Made by a program: the position numbers and the translations under genes. Shown piece by piece: positions 26,063 to 35,137 of a stretch of DNA of 64,000 bases; position 1 is the stretch's first letter; every line of letters starts with the position of its first letter. Below the pieces are notes generated by a model. It was not told the DNA's origin. It ran no database searches and saw only the letters and a program-made list of their open reading frames with translations. Origin of the DNA: Candidatus Accumulibacter proximus (lineage in GTDB: Bacteria > Pseudomonadota > Gammaproteobacteria > Burkholderiales > Rhodocyclaceae); contig JADJMH010000006.1 of the NCBI GenBank assembly GCA_016709675.1, positions 124,001 through 188,000 of the forward strand. Direction: 5' to 3'.

Positions 26063-28063
26063 TCACTGGCCTTGGCTCCCTAAGGCGTTGCAGCCGCCAC
26101 CAGCGGAGAATACCGGCTGATACTCGGGCAGCCAACGGATCAGCGCCTGGCGTACCTGGACGTCGCTCTGGTTGCTGCCCTCCAGCCAGGAACGCAAACC
26201 GGGCAAGAAATCGTCGTCGACGGCGCGGGCGCCCGCAATGCGCAACTTGGGGTGCGGCGTGGCACGGGTCTGCTCGGCATCGGACAGCAGTTCTTCGAAG
26301 AGTTTCTCACCGGGGCGCAGGCCGGTGAATTGGATTCGAATATCCTGTTGGGCGTAGCCGCTCAGCCTGATCATTCGGCGTGCCAGATCGACGATTTTCA
26401 CCGGTTCGCCCATCTCCAGAACGAATATCTCGCCTCCCTGGCCCATCGCCGCGGCCTGCATCACCAGTTGCGCCGCCTCGGGGATCGACATGAAATAGCG
26501 GGTAATGTCGGGGTGTGTCACCGTGACCGGTCCGCCGCGCGCGATTTGCTCCTGAAACTTGGGGATTACGCTGCCTGTGCTGCCCAGCACGTTGCCGAAA
26601 CGCACCGTCTCGAACTGCGTATTCCACCCCTGCCGGTGCAGCCCCTCGCAGACCATCTCCGCCAGCCGCTTCGTCGCACCCATCACGTTGGTCGGATTCA
26701 CCGCCTTGTCCGTCGAAATCAACACGAAACGTTCGGCATCGAAGCGGGCTGCACACTCGGCGACCCGCAGCGTGCCCAGCGTGTTGTTGCGCACCGCTTG
26801 CCAGGCATTGCCCACCTCCATCAGCGGCACATGCTTGTACGCCGCCGCATGAAAGACAACCTGTGGTCGCCATTCGCCAAATACCTCGTCGAGCCGCTCC
26901 GCGTCCTTCACGTCGCCGGCCAGCACCACCAGCACAACTTCTGGCATGTGCACCGCAAACCATTGCTCGAGCGTATACAGCGCATACTCGTTCTGCTCGA
27001 AGAGCACCAATCGGGCCGGACCGAAACGCGCCAGTTGCCGGCACAACTCGCTACCGATCGAGCCGCCGGCTCCGGTCACCAGTAAGGTCTTGCCGGTCAC
27101 CAGGGCGGAGATATGCGGCGTATCGATCCATATCGTCTCACGACCAAGCAGATCTTCGATCTCGATGGGACGGATCGACGAAACAGCCACTCGCCCCCCC
27201 ATCACATCCTCAATTCCGGGCACGGTAAAGACGTGTGCTCCAGCTTCCACGGCGAGGTCGGCAGCCCGCCGACACGCCTCGGCAGACGCAGAGGGCATCG
27301 CCAAGATGACGTGAGCAGCTTTCTCCGAGGCCAGGACCTCGGGGAGGCTCTCGATACCGCCTACAACGCGATTGCCGAAAAGCTCCCGCCCCCATTTGCT
27401 GCGGTCATCATCGACCAGCGCCACCACCCTCCAGTCCGGGCTGCGCTCAAGCTCGCGAACCAGCATCGCCCCACCGCGCCCGGCTCCGACGATCACCACC
27501 GGCTTGCCTTGGGCGATCAGCCCACCATAGAGGCGATGTTCCTTCCACATGCGGTAGGCGGCTCGGCCGCCACCCATGTAAATGATCAGCAGGATCGGAT
27601 AGAGTACCAAGAGGGAGCGCGGGACCGCCATTCGCCCATAGCGATAGAAAGCAAAAAAAGCCAGCATGGCAGCCGTCGAAAACGCAACCGCGCGCAGGAC
27701 CCGCTTCAAGTCCGGCAAGCTGGCGAACATCCAGATCCCGCGATAGAGGCCAGCCAGACCGCAGGCCAAGGCATGGGCCGGCACCAGGAACACCAGACCC
27801 CATGCCAACAGGGGAACGAAGCTGGTTGGCAGATCGAGGTTGAAGCGCAGCAAAATCCCGCCAGCCCAAGCAACAATGACGGCCGAGAGATCGAACAAGA
27901 AAACGAACAGGGAAAGAAAGGCCTTGGTCACTTGAAAGCGCAGTGAAAGCTGCAGCAAGCCTGAATCAAACGACGATTGTAACCTCTCCACGGGGCTCCC
28001 CGAGGAATCATCGGGTTTCGGCGGCAGCAGAATGTGACCTGTCAGCCTAGTGGGAGACACCAT
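26063..28063 (-). CDS. Membrane-bound NDP-sugar 4,6-dehydratase (CapD/WbpM/PglF type)
   Basis: A 666-residue protein with four membrane segments in the first 150 residues, a first Rossmann domain (VVIVGAGRGGAMLVRELE) and a large catalytic Rossmann domain (TLLVTGAGGSIGSELCRQL near residue 315). The catalytic segment STDKAVNPTNVMGATKR has the Ser-Met-Lys set of the UDP-GlcNAc 4,6-dehydratases rather than Ser-Tyr-Lys. The product would be a UDP-4-keto-6-deoxy sugar. Its start overlaps the sugar-transferase stop by 17 bases, and an epimerase/reductase lies upstream; this fits a route to a 6-deoxy-HexNAc (QuiNAc- or FucNAc-like) primer sugar. Confidence 0.92.
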   Translation of the reverse strand: MVSPTRLTGHILLPPKPDDSSGSPVERLQSSFDSGLLQLSLRFQVTKAFLSLFVFLFDLSAVIVAWAGGILLRFNLDLPTSFVPLLAWGLVFLVPAHALACGLAGLYRGIWMFASLPDLKRVLRAVAFSTAAMLAFFAFYRYGRMAVPRSLLVLYPILLIIYMGGGRAAYRMWKEHRLYGGLIAQGKPVVIVGAGRGGAMLVRELERSPDWRVVALVDDDRSKWGRELFGNRVVGGIESLPEVLASEKAAHVILAMPSASAEACRRAADLAVEAGAHVFTVPGIEDVMGGRVAVSSIRPIEIEDLLGRETIWIDTPHISALVTGKTLLVTGAGGSIGSELCRQLARFGPARLVLFEQNEYALYTLEQWFAVHMPEVVLVVLAGDVKDAERLDEVFGEWRPQVVFHAAAYKHVPLMEVGNAWQAVRNNTLGTLRVAECAARFDAERFVLISTDKAVNPTNVMGATKRLAEMVCEGLHRQGWNTQFETVRFGNVLGSTGSVIPKFQEQIARGGPVTVTHPDITRYFMSIPEAAQLVMQAAAMGQGGEIFVLEMGEPVKIVDLARRMIRLSGYAQQDIRIQFTGLRPGEKLFEELLSDAEQTRATPHPKLRIAGARAVDDDFLPGLRSWLEGSNQSDVQVRQALIRWLPEYQPVFSAGGGCNALGSQGQ

Positions 28064-28607
28064 CCCGCCTGAGTACCTTGACGGCGGTCAGCCACAAGAT
28101 ACGGATGTCGAAAAGGAGCGAGCGACGACGCAAGTACTCCGCATCCAGTTCCACTTTCTGCGGAATCGGCAGTTCGTCGCGCCCGTTGACCTGTGCCCAT
28201 CCCGTCAGTCCGGGTACCAGTTCATGGACTTTGCGCTCAGTGCGCAAGGCCACCAGGTCATCCTGGTTGAACAGCGCCGGGCGCGGGCCAACAAAGCTCA
28301 TGTGCCCGGCAAGGATGCTCCATAATTGCGGAAGTTCGTCGAGGCTTGTCTTGCGCAGGAAGGTACCGATCGGTGTCAGCCAGGCATCTGGATTCGGCAG
28401 CAGGTGAGTCGCCATCGCCGGCGTGCCCGTGCGCATACTGCGAAACTTGGGCATGCGGAAAATCCGGTTGTAGCGGCCCACGCGGTCGGACCAATAAAGC
28501 ACCGGACCTGACGACGTCAACTTTACGGCAATTGCAACAATGAGCAGCGGCAACGCCAAGACAGCTGCAGCCGGCACAGCCAGGCAAAGATCGAACAGCC
28601 GTTTCAT
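28047..28607 (-). CDS. Undecaprenyl-phosphate sugar phosphotransferase (PglC-like)
   Basis: A 186-residue monotopic phosphoglycosyl transferase that starts chain synthesis by moving a sugar-1-phosphate onto undecaprenyl phosphate. It has one N-terminal re-entrant hydrophobic segment (VLALPLLIVAIAVKL), the FRMPKFRSMRTG loop and the catalytic Asp-Glu pair in SLDELPQLW, followed by SFVGPRPAL. It lacks the long N-terminal membrane part of WbaP, so it is the minimal PglC form. The ATG at 28607 overlaps the upstream gene's TGA as ATGA. Confidence 0.92.
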   Translation of the reverse strand: MKRLFDLCLAVPAAAVLALPLLIVAIAVKLTSSGPVLYWSDRVGRYNRIFRMPKFRSMRTGTPAMATHLLPNPDAWLTPIGTFLRKTSLDELPQLWSILAGHMSFVGPRPALFNQDDLVALRTERKVHELVPGLTGWAQVNGRDELPIPQKVELDAEYLRRRSLLFDIRILWLTAVKVLRRDGVSH

Positions 28608-29554
28608 TCTCCGAACATCTCCGCAAGCCCAGCGGCAAGCGACACCTTTGCCCGCCAACCCAGTTCCCGTTCTATTCGTGCCGGGGAAAACCAGGCCGAA
28701 CCCAGCAAGCGATCGAGAACCTCACTGTCAAATGGCATTCGCCGTCTGGTCAGCATCTCCAATGCATCACCACCGACTGCTGCAAAGCGCAGCAAAAAGG
28801 CCGGAACCTGCCAGGAACATCGTGGCATATCGAGCGTCGAACGCAGCGCGTGGAATAGCTCCCGTCCCGAAGGTGCCGCATGCGAAGCAACGATATAGGT
28901 CCGCCCGGAAGCCCGGGGATCGTCGGCAACCAGACGCATCGCAGCGACAACATCATCGACATGCACAAGGGAACGGTGATTGGCCGTTTCCGGCAAGGGT
29001 GGAAACAATCCGCGCTGGACCAACCGCCCCATGCGCTCGAGGTTCCCCCGGCCTCCCGATCCATAGACCATCGCCAGGCGCAGATTGACCACGTGCATCC
29101 CGTAGCGCCGACCAGCCTCCAGCACAGCCGCCTCAGCGGCCAGCTTTGCTTGCCCATACGCGGTTTCCGGCTGTCCGGGGAAATCCTCATCGGCACGGCA
29201 GCTTCCCGGCTCGGCCATCGCCTTGACACTGGAGAGGAACACAAAGCGCTGCACGCCACATTGCCCCGCTGCTTCAACCAGATTGCGCGTTCCCTCAAAG
29301 TTTGCTTGCCATTGAATTGTCGCATCGTCCTGTGCAAGGGAGCCAAACGCGTGCGCATGGCCAGCACAATGAAATAGCCGGTGCACACCAGTACATGCCG
29401 CGGTCAAAGCCAATTTGTCAGCCAAATCAGCGACAAACGAATCGACGCATGGAATGGGTTGTCGTGACAGGCGGCGGCAAGTTGCTCCGTCTGCCTCAAG
29501 TGCCCTGATCAATCGCTGACCAATGAACCCGGTTGCCCCGGTAACGAGATTCAT
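28604..29554 (-). CDS. NAD-dependent epimerase/dehydratase (probable 4-keto sugar reductase)
   Basis: A 316-residue extended SDR protein. NAD binding is LVTGATGFIGQRL at the N-terminus, and the active-site Y-x3-K is AYGQAKLAAE near residue 135, with a serine in FLSSVKAMAE. Placed directly before the PglC-like transferase and the CapD-type dehydratase, it most likely reduces or epimerises the 4-keto sugar made by CapD, as WreQ/WbpV-type enzymes do. It starts at ATG 29554, overlapping the glycosyltransferase stop by four bases. Confidence 0.85.
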   Translation of the reverse strand: MNLVTGATGFIGQRLIRALEADGATCRRLSRQPIPCVDSFVADLADKLALTAACTGVHRLFHCAGHAHAFGSLAQDDATIQWQANFEGTRNLVEAAGQCGVQRFVFLSSVKAMAEPGSCRADEDFPGQPETAYGQAKLAAEAAVLEAGRRYGMHVVNLRLAMVYGSGGRGNLERMGRLVQRGLFPPLPETANHRSLVHVDDVVAAMRLVADDPRASGRTYIVASHAAPSGRELFHALRSTLDMPRCSWQVPAFLLRFAAVGGDALEMLTRRRMPFDSEVLDRLLGSAWFSPARIERELGWRAKVSLAAGLAEMFGE

Positions 29555-30291
29555 GGCGGGGCACCCGGAACCCTGGGTAGTCGCCCCCAATGCTTCCAGA
29601 AAAAACGCGCCACGCTTGCCAGATGCCAACGCAAGTGGCGCAGGCGACGGCGACTCTCACGCTGCGCATCATGGATGACACACCCCTGCGGGCACGCCAG
29701 AATCTTCAAGCCCTTCTCCCACACCCGGGCGCATAAGTCGACGTCCTCGTAGTAGAGGAAAAAGCGCTCATCGAAGCCACCCAAGTCTTGGAAATCGCAG
29801 CTACGAAACAGCATGAACATTCCAGCCACCCATTCCGGAGAAAAATTCGCCTGGTCGTGCCGGACAACATAGCGGCCATCCTTCCCCCCGAGTGCCTTTA
29901 TGAGCAATGCACTCGGCGTAGGGAAGCGCCGCATGCTGTCCTCAATCTTCCCATCCGGTGATCTTACCAACGGTGCCACAAGGGCCACGCGATTGTCTTC
30001 GAGCGCGGCGCACAGGATAGGAAATGGATTCCGGTCGAATTCAATATCCGGATTCAACGGGCAAAAAAACGTCTGGGTGCAAACAGCAAAAGCCGCATTG
30101 TGATTGGCGCCGAAACCCTTTGGCTCCGCGTTGCCGATGACCGTCACACGAGCGTCATCCGGCAATGCCACCGATTCCGGAACATTCAAGGTCAGAATGA
30201 TCTGGGCGACCTCCGGGAACGCCAGGAGTTGTCCGACGAGCCTGCCCACCATATCGCCGTGTCCATGGCTGACGATGGAAACTGCTATCAA
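29551..30291 (-). CDS. Family 2 glycosyltransferase
   Basis: A 246-residue GT-A enzyme of the rhamnosyltransferase-like GT2 group. It opens with AVSIVSHGHGDMVGRLV, has the metal-binding NPD in FFCPLNPDIEF near residue 75, and a FDERFFLYYEDVDLCARVW segment near 175 that holds the conserved catalytic ED. It has no membrane helices. The gene is coupled to the epimerase downstream and lies 90 bases after the GT4 gene upstream. Confidence 0.88.
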   Translation of the reverse strand: MIAVSIVSHGHGDMVGRLVGQLLAFPEVAQIILTLNVPESVALPDDARVTVIGNAEPKGFGANHNAAFAVCTQTFFCPLNPDIEFDRNPFPILCAALEDNRVALVAPLVRSPDGKIEDSMRRFPTPSALLIKALGGKDGRYVVRHDQANFSPEWVAGMFMLFRSCDFQDLGGFDERFFLYYEDVDLCARVWEKGLKILACPQGCVIHDAQRESRRRLRHLRWHLASVARFFWKHWGRLPRVPGAPP

Positions 30292-30380
30292 TCAGGCACC
30301 CTTAGCCGATTCAGGCAGCGAACGGAACCCTTGGGCCCCTCGGGCACCGTGAAAGATGTATCGGGAAAACGCCGATGCCG

Positions 30381-31685
30381 TCATGCCGCCCCGCGAAGCC
30401 TCTCGTAGAGCTTCCTGTACTGCCCGTTGCGACCGAACGATGCGACGAGTTCATCATCGAGCAACGCGGGGTAACAACGAGGCCGGAGAGTGGAAAGCGC
30501 TTGCGAGGCACGTTCAGGCGCCTGGGAGTCCAGCCATTCACCAACCTGCCAGCGTTTCACCAGACGAGCCGCCTCGGTATTCTCTGGCGAAAAACACAGG
30601 ATAGGGCGCCTGGCCTTGATATAGTCGAAAAACTTTCCCGTGATCACTTCGTCGCTGCTGGCTGGATCCGTGTGCAAAATCAGAAGGTAGTGCATTTCCT
30701 GCATGACGGTGAAAACTTCCGCATGCCCCACGGAAGCATGGACTTCAACAAAAGGAAAATCCCTGAGGTCAATGCGCGAGAGGCGCAGCGAACCGTAGAA
30801 GCACAGGCGGATAGTGATCCCGGCCTCTATCGCTCCGGCTATTGCGCGCAGTAGCGGCTCAACATTTCGATACCCCTTCTCATCGTCGTTCGCCATGCCG
30901 AAATGGCCGATGCGCAAGTCCGCCGATTCACTGGCCCCGCGAACCGGCCAAGGTTCGCCGGCATATCCGTTCATCATCAGCAGCCCCTTGCTTTCGAGAG
31001 GCAGATCCGGAAACAAGCGGTTCAGTTTGGCGAACATCGGTTGCGAAGCGAAAGTAATGAGATCCGCCCGCTTCAGGCTGAACCGTTCGAGTCTGCGGGA
31101 AATCATCGAAGTCACTACCCCCTTGGGAGAGAAGATCTTGCTCCCGTTCCAGCTATCCCGATAATCAGCAACCAGATCGAGTCGATCGTCAAATTTCCTC
31201 TTCAATAGCCCGCCTACCAGTTGCATGCTGTGGGGCGGGGTGGAAACAATCAAGGTGTCAATCCCTTTTGATTCAATCAGTGCGGCGGCGGCGCGATAGT
31301 ACTTCGACACCATGAAGAGACCAAGGTCCGGGATTACCAGGGAAGTCACAACGCGTTTGACGACCCGCAGCCGGGACAACCAAACGCTGGCCGAACCAGC
31401 AGGGTGATGTCCGATTCTCATCAGGCTGTTCTGGATCGATCTCTTCAATGGATCCCTCAGATAGGTGACATCCAGCCCTGTCAGCAGCTCGCCAAGGCCA
31501 AGATCTCCGAAATCCGCGCCGTCGGAGGTCAGAATATTCACCTCGTAGCCCTGATCCTTTAGGTAGCGAGCCAGGTGCACAACGCGAGCAACACCCCCCA
31601 CGGAAGCCGCATAGGGGACGAAATACTGACAAATGATCAGTACGTTTCGCGGCACCGAGAAGTCAGACGAGCCGTTCAATCTCAT
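30381..31685 (-). CDS. Family 4-type glycosyltransferase
   Basis: A 434-residue GT-B enzyme. The N-terminal domain has NVLIICQYFVPYAASVGGVARVV, a GT4-type acceptor-side glycine loop; the C-terminal domain contains DEVITGKFFDYIKARRPILCF, the nucleotide-sugar binding region. I chose the ATG at 31685, inside the tail of the truncated gene upstream (23-base overlap), which suggests coupling to that gene when it was whole. Another start five codons or so upstream is possible. Confidence 0.85.
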   Translation of the reverse strand: MRLNGSSDFSVPRNVLIICQYFVPYAASVGGVARVVHLARYLKDQGYEVNILTSDGADFGDLGLGELLTGLDVTYLRDPLKRSIQNSLMRIGHHPAGSASVWLSRLRVVKRVVTSLVIPDLGLFMVSKYYRAAAALIESKGIDTLIVSTPPHSMQLVGGLLKRKFDDRLDLVADYRDSWNGSKIFSPKGVVTSMISRRLERFSLKRADLITFASQPMFAKLNRLFPDLPLESKGLLMMNGYAGEPWPVRGASESADLRIGHFGMANDDEKGYRNVEPLLRAIAGAIEAGITIRLCFYGSLRLSRIDLRDFPFVEVHASVGHAEVFTVMQEMHYLLILHTDPASSDEVITGKFFDYIKARRPILCFSPENTEAARLVKRWQVGEWLDSQAPERASQALSTLRPRCYPALLDDELVASFGRNGQYRKLYERLRGAA

Positions 31686-31995
31686 GCAGCAGCACCTGCC
31701 CGGTGGCTTCACAACTCAGCTCCCGAACCGCGTTATCGGCGGCCAGTTTGTAACCGCGGATGGACTCATCCGTCAGTTCTTCAAACGCGGTAGCCAGGGC
31801 CTTGGATTTGAAAGAATCGGCAATTGCTCCTCGCGAAAACTCCTTCACGAGACGTGGCATCTCGGTGGAAGGGCAAATCGCCACAGCCAGTCGCACCTGA
31901 ATAAGCTCAAGGAACTTGCTCGGCAAGCATGTCCGTGGTTGAGATCGACCGGAGACGGCAGACAAATGCCCAAATCGTACTGGTTCAGATGGCAA
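31663..31995 (-). pseudogene. C-terminal stub of a glycosyltransferase, frameshifted
   Basis: The first part reads NQYDLGICLPSPVDLNHGHA in one frame. Near 31925 the frame must shift by one base to continue as LPSKFLELIQVRLAVAICPS and then on to the stop at 31663, ending HEIERLV. Together they match the last 110 or so residues of a GT4-type enzyme (donor-binding end); the N-terminal two thirds are absent, replaced by the end of asnB. It is a relic left by deletion or recombination inside the operon, though the downstream start still overlaps it. Confidence 0.75.
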
Positions 31996-33874
31996 CAAAG
32001 TGGCTGTACCAACGCGAAAAGTTGATCCACCGCCATACCTGCCAGGAAAAGGGCTTCTTGCCTACCGCGATTAGGTCGAATTCCTTCAGGACTTCGGCTT
32101 GGTTGAAAAACGGCAAGTTCAGGTCGACCCTCAACCAGCCACGGATGGTTTCGCTCATTCCAAGCAGCCACTCCTTCTCAGGAGTTTCAAAGCCGATTTT
32201 GTCGCGTCGGTTCAGAACATCATCCGGGACGATACCCCGCATCGCTGCACGAAAGATGTGTTTGGTTTCGCCCCGCGGCGAAATCAGGTAGGCCTCCGGC
32301 AACGAAAGCAACAACTCCGCAAGTTCCAATGTCAGAAATGGCACCCGGCTCTCAACCGAAAAACGCATCGAGTTGCGGTCGCCGTGGCGCAGCAGCGCGG
32401 GCAGACCACGCTTGGTGAGAGAAAGAGCCAGCTCCGCCACGAGGCGTCGCCCGGCTTCTCCATTGTCCGAGCGCCGACGCGGATAGCGACTAATGATGCC
32501 TCGCTCCTCAAGGGAATCCGGCCTAATCCAGGGCGGAAGAGTTCTGCTTCCGTTCAGTCGGCGCAACGCATCGTACAGAGGCCCTTGGGTCATCTCGGCC
32601 ACGGCCCGCTTGGCCCCATCAACACGACTGCGGCCTGGCCATTTCGCCCAATTGTCAAGGAAATCCCAGGCCTCGGCAAGACTGCCTTGCTCGACAAGGC
32701 TGCGAATGCGCTGTCCGGGATAGCCGTTGTAACCAGCGAGCATTTCGTCCGCACCCTGCCCATCCAGCGTCACGGTGACGCCCTGCTCCTTGGCCAACTT
32801 GAAGACACGATACTGTGCATAAATGCTCGTACTGTTGAACGGCTCACCTTGCGCCCGGATCATTTCGTCGAGATCTTCGGCCAGTTCAGCGGCGCTTACC
32901 ACCACTTTGTGCGGAATAGCACACACATGCTGGTTGACCCGATCAACCCATACCTCCTCGGATTCAACGCTGCCGCTGGCGATGTAGCTGAAGGTGTTGA
33001 TCGGCAACTCTGGCTCGACATGACGCATCGCGCACACCACCGCCGATGAGTCGATACCCCCCGAAAGCGCCGCGCCCAGAGGCACATCGCTGCGAAGGTG
33101 AAGCCGAATGTTGTCCAGAAAACGCTCACGCACCAGTTCCGTGGCCTGACCAAGACTCAGATCGCTGCGCTCAGCAATTTTTGGTGACCACCAGCGCTGT
33201 GGCTCAGAAAGTTGTCCGTTGCGTAGGTCGACGTCAAGCAGGTGACCCGGCAAGAGATGCAGAACTCCGTCGGCAAAACTACGCGGTCCGGTGTCATAGT
33301 CGCCATGCACCAGGTAGTCATAGGCCCGCTGCCAGTCAACTTCGATTTTTCGCTGCTTCAATACCTTGATCGCCGTAATTTCCGAAGCAAACAGAAAATT
33401 GCCCTGCTCCTGCCCGTAAAAAAACGGCTTGATGCCAAAGGCGTCGCGCACACAGGTCAGGGTGGCAGCCTCTCGATCGAAGACAACGAACGCAAACATG
33501 CCGACCAGGCGTGGCAAACTGCCTGCTCGCCATTGAATCCAGGCAGCGAGCAGCACCTCGGTATCGGAATCGGACTGGAACTCGCAACCCAAGTCTTCAA
33601 GTTCGCGACGCAGCTCCCGGTAGTTGTAGATCTCGCCATTGAATATGATCGCGAAGCGTTGATCGGCCGAGTGCATGGGCTGGTGCCCTGCCGATGTCAG
33701 ATCGATGATGGACAGGCGCGTGTGCCCAAGAGCCAGTGAGCCACCCGCTACGGAGATGATCTCCTGCCCGTTGTCGTCTGGACCTCTATAGCGCAAGGCA
33801 GCCAGCCCAGCCTCGAGGCGTCGCGGCAGGTCAGCAGGTGGGGATGGGGTGAAAAGACCAATGATCCCGCACAT
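31985..33874 (-). CDS. asnB: Asparagine synthase-like amidotransferase
   Basis: A 629-residue glutamine-dependent amidotransferase. Cys2 is the glutaminase nucleophile (MCGIIG), RYRGPDDNG follows near 30, and the synthase domain has the pyrophosphate motif SGGIDSS at 271-277. In polysaccharide loci, AsnB homologues often amidate uronic acids or similar carboxylated sugars rather than making asparagine. The ATG shares its A with the TAA of the upstream glycosyltransferase (TAATG). A second AsnB-type gene lies at the right edge. Confidence 0.9.
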   Translation of the reverse strand: MCGIIGLFTPSPPADLPRRLEAGLAALRYRGPDDNGQEIISVAGGSLALGHTRLSIIDLTSAGHQPMHSADQRFAIIFNGEIYNYRELRRELEDLGCEFQSDSDTEVLLAAWIQWRAGSLPRLVGMFAFVVFDREAATLTCVRDAFGIKPFFYGQEQGNFLFASEITAIKVLKQRKIEVDWQRAYDYLVHGDYDTGPRSFADGVLHLLPGHLLDVDLRNGQLSEPQRWWSPKIAERSDLSLGQATELVRERFLDNIRLHLRSDVPLGAALSGGIDSSAVVCAMRHVEPELPINTFSYIASGSVESEEVWVDRVNQHVCAIPHKVVVSAAELAEDLDEMIRAQGEPFNSTSIYAQYRVFKLAKEQGVTVTLDGQGADEMLAGYNGYPGQRIRSLVEQGSLAEAWDFLDNWAKWPGRSRVDGAKRAVAEMTQGPLYDALRRLNGSRTLPPWIRPDSLEERGIISRYPRRRSDNGEAGRRLVAELALSLTKRGLPALLRHGDRNSMRFSVESRVPFLTLELAELLLSLPEAYLISPRGETKHIFRAAMRGIVPDDVLNRRDKIGFETPEKEWLLGMSETIRGWLRVDLNLPFFNQAEVLKEFDLIAVGKKPFSWQVWRWINFSRWYSHFVAI

Positions 33875-35016
33875 TACAATCGTCCTGCCTTGCGCAACGC
33901 GAGTTCATAGTCTTGCTTTACACGCTGCGCTATGGCGAGCGGGTCATGCCACTTCTCTACGTAGGCGCGGCTCTTCTTTGCTAGGGCTAGAAGCTCTTGA
34001 CGACTCATGTCGAGCACTGCGCGAAGACCCGCCTCGATGGTTGATGGCGTCACCTGAATGAAGGGCAGTTCGGCACGCATTGCCTCAGGGATGAAACGCA
34101 AGTCTCCCTGCCGTATATAAACAAGGACGGGCTTCCCCAAGGCCATTGCCTCAACGGCGACGCCCCCGTACCAGCCAGCAAATAGCTGATCAACGAGAAC
34201 ATCTATCGTCTCGTAACAGCGTCGCGCCTCGATATTGCTCAGGTTCTCAACCAGGGCCAGTTCAAAGTGATACCCATCAGCTTTCAGCCGATCGAGCGCC
34301 CGCAGCAAATAATCAGTACCCTTTACTCCTCGATGACTGGGCGCATGCCCGATTCTTAACGGCCTGCTTTCGTGTTGTGTAAAAAATGGCTTCCAATCAT
34401 CAATTGAGATATGTGAATAGGGCAAAAATTCTGTTCCATCAGGTAGAACGTGGAGAAGATCTGGATTAAGCGCATAGGTCTTGGAGCAATATTTATAGAA
34501 TCGCCGAATCTTTCTTGCTTTATACCGATCAGAATCCGGATTGTAGTATTGCTTGTCAACCTGCGATGCAATACAGATGGGGAAATTTTTCAGGCAGTAG
34601 TCCCCTTGACGCGCATCATCTCCCTGATAATGAACAAAGCACGGCACGCCACGCCAATGCAGGATTTTTAGCTCCAAGATCTGCATAATGTCTTGGTAAG
34701 AATTAAAAATAACCCTTGCTGCCGTTTTCCAGAAAGGCCAGTTTGGCCGATAATTAATATGGGAACCAAATAAAGACGATCCAAAATTGAAGTGAATTAT
34801 GTCGTATGGCCCGAACACATAGCGCAAAGCAAGAAGCTTCTTGAACTGCGAAGTCAAGAACGAGTCACCAATATTGACAATCACTCGATCTGCGGGGTAG
34901 CCAAAATAATTCTGACGGACCGTCCATGTAACACTATCGACGCCAAGCATTTGCAGATGCCGACTTAGGCCCTGCGCGTTTCCACCAATGACCTCAGGTA
35001 GATGAAGTACCTTCAT
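33874..35016 (-). CDS. Glycosyltransferase with DQ-GG-EAMA motif (GT4-like)
   Basis: A 380-residue GT-B protein. It begins MKVLHLPEVIGGNAQGLSRH and has a conserved NIGDSF segment. The C-terminal DVLVDQLFAGWYGGVAVEAM is the donor-binding motif, with the glutamate of the EAMALG element kept. Three other glycosyltransferases in the window share this motif. The start ATG at 35016 is the first in frame consistent with a GT-B N-terminus; the upstream frame lies opposite the autotransporter tail. Its stop overlaps the asnB start by one base. Confidence 0.85.
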   Translation of the reverse strand: MKVLHLPEVIGGNAQGLSRHLQMLGVDSVTWTVRQNYFGYPADRVIVNIGDSFLTSQFKKLLALRYVFGPYDIIHFNFGSSLFGSHINYRPNWPFWKTAARVIFNSYQDIMQILELKILHWRGVPCFVHYQGDDARQGDYCLKNFPICIASQVDKQYYNPDSDRYKARKIRRFYKYCSKTYALNPDLLHVLPDGTEFLPYSHISIDDWKPFFTQHESRPLRIGHAPSHRGVKGTDYLLRALDRLKADGYHFELALVENLSNIEARRCYETIDVLVDQLFAGWYGGVAVEAMALGKPVLVYIRQGDLRFIPEAMRAELPFIQVTPSTIEAGLRAVLDMSRQELLALAKKSRAYVEKWHDPLAIAQRVKQDYELALRKAGRL

Positions 35017-35137
35017 ATGATCGAATCTTACCGCACCAAGGCAAGCTCCCGGCTGGAAAAATGAAGCCCGGCATTGCGTGTCATCGATCTGTCCGAATTC
35101 CCGATGCCGGCTCTCCCGCGATGCGGCGACCGGAATA

